From an uncultured Clostridia bacterium (lineage in GTDB: Bacteria > Bacillota > Clostridia > Oscillospirales > Ruminococcaceae), in assembly GCA_944388825.1 (NCBI GenBank), contig CALXKG010000047.1, forward strand, positions 1 to 6,805: a DNA stretch of 6,805 nucleotides, written 5' to 3'. Under the pieces are notes generated by a model. It made no database searches and was not told the DNA's origin. It worked only from the letters and a program-made list of their open reading frames with translations. Of this stretch, positions 4,946 through 6,805 are shown piece by piece; the first letter of the stretch is position 1, and every line of letters starts with the position of its first letter. The translations under genes and the position numbers were made by a program.

Positions 4946-6583
4946 GTGATAAATGGTAATATGCTGCGGGACGCGATCGTCTCGGCGGCCCATGTGATCG
5001 CGAACCAGAAACAGAAGGTGGACGAGTTAAACGTCTTCCCGGTGCCCGACGGGGATACCGGCACCAATATGTCGATGACCATCGGCGCGGCGGAAGGGGA
5101 GTTAAAACGCCTCCGCGACCCGTCGGTCGAGGAGACGGCCAAAGTGGCCGCGTCGGCCCTCCTGCGCGGGGCCAGGGGCAACTCGGGCGTCATCCTCTCG
5201 CTCCTGTTCAGGGGCTTTTCCAAGGGCCTTTCCGGCAAGGTGGAGGCGACCGGCGCGGACCTCGCCGACGCCCTTTCGATCGGCGTTGAGGCGGCCTATA
5301 AGGCGGTCATGAAGCCGACCGAGGGGACGATCCTCACCGTCGCCCGGGAGGCAGCCGAGGCGGGGACCAAAACCGCCCTTTCGACCAACGACCCGCTGGA
5401 GGTCTTTTCGGCGATCGTCTCCCAGGCGGAGGCGACCCTTTTAAAGACGCCGGAGATGCTGCCGGTGCTGAAAAAAGCCGGCGTCGTCGACGCGGGCGGC
5501 AAGGGGCTGTGCGTCATCTTCGGCGCGATGCTGGACGTCTTCAAAGGCGGCCCGGTCGTCGGGAGCGCCGCCGCTGCCGGCAAGCCCGCCCCCAAGCGGA
5601 GCGCGGTGGCCGAGGCGGAAGGGGATATTACCTTTACCTACTGTACCGAGTATATCGTCATGAAAGCCCCCGGCTGCGGCGACGCGGTGGGACTCAGGGC
5701 CTACCTGGAGTCGATCGGCGACTGCGTCGTCGTGGTGGACGACGACGACATCATTAAAGTCCATGTCCACTCCAACCATCCCGGCAGCGCGATCGAGGAA
5801 GGGCTGAAATACGGCGCCCTCACCTCTCTCAAGATCGAGAATATGCGGGAACAGCATACCGAGCAGGTGCTCCAGGCGGGCGAGCAGGAGAAAAACGCCG
5901 ACTACGTCCCGGTCGACCCGGACACCCCCTACGGCTTTGTCGCCGTCGCGGCGGGGGCTGGGCTGCAGGCGCTGTTTACCGACCTCGGGGTCAACCAGGT
6001 GGTCACCGGCGGTCAGACGATGAACCCGTCGACCGACGATATCCTGAAAGCCATCCAGGCGACCCCGGCCGAGACGGTCTTTGTGCTGCCCAACAACAAG
6101 AACATCATCATGGCGGCCGAGCAGGCGGTCCGGCTGGCCGACCGGCGGGTCTGCGTCCTGCCGACCCGGACGATCCCCCAGGGGATCACCGCGATGCTGA
6201 ATTTTGACCCGGACGCCGATTTCGCGGCCAACCGCCTCGGCATGACCAAAGCGATCGACACCGTCCAGACCGGGCAGGTCACCTTTGCCGCCCGGGACAG
6301 CGAGTACGGCGGCCATTCGATCAAAGAGGGCGAGATATTGGCGATGGAGAACGGCAAGCTCGCCTTTGTCGAAAAGGACCTGACCAAGGCGGTTTTAAAG
6401 CTGACCCGGTCGATGGCGAAAAAGGGCGCCAGCTTCGTGACGGTCATCTACGGCGCCGACGTGTCGGAAGATATGGCGCAGGCCACCTACGACCTTGTGC
6501 GGGCGCGGCTGTCGGACGATATCGAGGTCAGCCTGGTCAACGGCGGCCAGCCGGTCTATTACTATATCATTTCGGTCGAATAA
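4946..6583 (+). CDS. fakA: Fatty acid kinase FakA / YloV (DhaL-domain kinase)
   Basis: A 545-aa protein of usual FakA length. In studied Bacillota, FakA phosphorylates fatty acids bound to FakB, feeding exogenous fatty acids into phospholipid synthesis in the cytosol. The N-terminal DhaL/DAK2 kinase domain (about 1-205) carries FPVPDGDTGTNMSM (31-44), with Asp35 and Asp37 as expected Mg-ATP ligands, LRGARGNSGVILS (73-85) and VDAGGKGL (181-188). The middle domain has Cys233 (YCTEY), His273 and His275 (VHVHSNHPG), spaced like the zinc site I recall for Staphylococcus FakA. The C-terminal DegV-like domain includes VTGGQTMNPSTDDIL (353-367) and LPNNKN (381-386). The start is GTG 4946, behind AAGGAG at nine bases; its frame aligns with the family N-terminus as I recall it, whereas ATG 4961 would trim it. 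It probably shares the yloU promoter. No fakB lies in the window. Confidence 0.95.
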   Translation: MINGNMLRDAIVSAAHVIANQKQKVDELNVFPVPDGDTGTNMSMTIGAAEGELKRLRDPSVEETAKVAASALLRGARGNSGVILSLLFRGFSKGLSGKVEATGADLADALSIGVEAAYKAVMKPTEGTILTVAREAAEAGTKTALSTNDPLEVFSAIVSQAEATLLKTPEMLPVLKKAGVVDAGGKGLCVIFGAMLDVFKGGPVVGSAAAAGKPAPKRSAVAEAEGDITFTYCTEYIVMKAPGCGDAVGLRAYLESIGDCVVVVDDDDIIKVHVHSNHPGSAIEEGLKYGALTSLKIENMREQHTEQVLQAGEQEKNADYVPVDPDTPYGFVAVAAGAGLQALFTDLGVNQVVTGGQTMNPSTDDILKAIQATPAETVFVLPNNKNIIMAAEQAVRLADRRVCVLPTRTIPQGITAMLNFDPDADFAANRLGMTKAIDTVQTGQVTFAARDSEYGGHSIKEGEILAMENGKLAFVEKDLTKAVLKLTRSMAKKGASFVTVIYGADVSEDMAQATYDLVRARLSDDIEVSLVNGGQPVYYYIISVE

Positions 6584-6600
6584 AGGAAATGGGTCCTGGA

Positions 6601-6630
6601 CTCCCGGCGTGTTCCGCGCCGGGGGTTTTT
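6601..6630 (+). terminator. Rho-independent terminator after fakA
   Basis: CCCGGCG (6603-6609) pairs with CGCCGGG (6617-6623) across a seven-base loop. The stem can extend by one G-U and one C-G pair (6601-6602 with 6624-6625) and is followed by five T (6626-6630). It begins 18 bases after the fakA stop codon. Confidence 0.9.
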
Positions 6631-6663
6631 CACTTCCTGTTCCTTCCTTTTTTACAAAATTTA

Positions 6664-6672
6664 TGATATAAT
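6664..6672 (+). promoter_or_regulatory. Extended -10 promoter of the next gene
   Basis: TGATATAAT (6664-6672) is a perfect extended -10 (TGnTATAAT) in an AT-rich stretch just after the fakA terminator. No good -35 lies 16-18 bases upstream, which is acceptable for an extended -10 promoter. Transcription should start near 6679-6680, at the edge of a short hairpin. Confidence 0.7.
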
Positions 6673-6679
6673 ATCTCCG

Positions 6680-6709
6680 AATGGAAACCTCCATTTTTTC
6701 AGGATGGAG
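6680..6709 (+). promoter_or_regulatory. Possible switching hairpins in the leader of the right-edge gene
   Basis: AATGGA (6680-6685) can pair with TCCATT (6690-6695) across a four-base loop, followed by further T to 6699. Alternatively CTCCAT (6689-6694) can pair with ATGGAG (6704-6709). The central strand is shared, so the two stems exclude each other. The stems are only six pairs, so the regulatory reading is weak. Confidence 0.3.
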
Positions 6710-6726
6710 CAGAAAGGATGGCGTGG

Positions 6727-6805
6727 ATGCCGGAAGAAAACGAAGCCCTCCGGTCGGACGAAAGGCTGACCGAGGCAGAATGGAAAAGCCTCATCGCCGA
6801 CCGGG
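6727..6805 (+). CDS. Unknown protein, N-terminal fragment (runs off right edge)
   Basis: The frame starting at ATG 6727 is open for 26 codons to the window edge and reads MPEENEALRSDERL..., a polar, acidic start with no signal peptide or known motif in the visible part. An in-frame ATG at 6718 would add three residues, but the only ribosome binding site, AGAAAGG (6711-6717), touches it directly, while it is nine bases from 6727, so 6727 is preferred. A promoter and a short leader precede it and the fakA terminator lies upstream, which supports a real, independently transcribed gene. In many Bacillota recG follows yloV; this N-terminus does not look like RecG. No function can be assigned. Confidence 0.65.
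   Translation, partial: MPEENEALRSDERLTEAEWKSLIADR

Noticed and set aside
4653..5238. Minus-strand open frames across the yloU-fakA gap whose proteins repeat a FQGFxTPQTP-like phrase
   Set aside because: The protein repeat is only the translation of the 42-base DNA repeat; the frames overlap real genes on the other strand and have no coding signature.
5441..6316. A 291-codon minus-strand open frame opposite fakA
   Set aside because: Antisense shadow of the FakA middle and C-terminal domains; composition is His/Asp/Arg/Gly-rich and no family is recognisable.
6704..6769. Start of the right-edge gene at ATG 6704
   Set aside because: That frame meets a stop codon after about 21 codons; the frame of 6718/6727 stays open to the window end.

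Overview
The window looks like chromosomal DNA from a GC-rich, spore-forming Bacillota (Clostridia, plausibly a gut Oscillospirales-type lineage). The evidence is a SpoIIP sporulation amidase with an upstream sigma-E-like promoter, the low-GC-Gram-positive gene pair yloU–fakA, AGGAGG-type ribosome binding sites, and U-tailed intrinsic terminators. The lineage is inferred from gene content; no marker here fixes the genus.

Left half (minus strand, read right to left): a cytoplasmic GH42 beta-galactosidase (3494 to 1482) has its own sigma-A-type promoter. It is followed by spoIIP (1375 to 224) with a sigma-E-type promoter, and by the start of a small membrane protein (221 to beyond the window) that is probably translationally coupled to spoIIP. 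No terminator was seen between the GH42 gene and spoIIP, so read-through is possible.

Right half (plus strand): a small lipoprotein of unknown function (3763-4278) is divergent from the GH42 gene, has its own promoter and ends in a strong terminator. Next comes yloU (Asp23 family, 4412-4726), behind an almost consensus TTGACA-17-TACAAT promoter, and then fakA/yloV (4946-6583), which ends in a terminator. A new transcription unit starts near 6667 and its gene runs off the right edge.

The most unusual part is the 219-base gap between yloU and fakA. It holds a long nested imperfect palindrome (29 paired bases in five blocks, 4729-4831), a 42-base direct repeat at 103-base spacing, and a second 11-base inverted repeat (4827-4837/4920-4930). 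The two palindromes share bases and cannot both form fully. The second ends exactly at the fakA Shine-Dalgarno sequence. This may be an inserted palindromic repeat family, an RNA structure controlling fakA, or both. The rest of the window is conventional.
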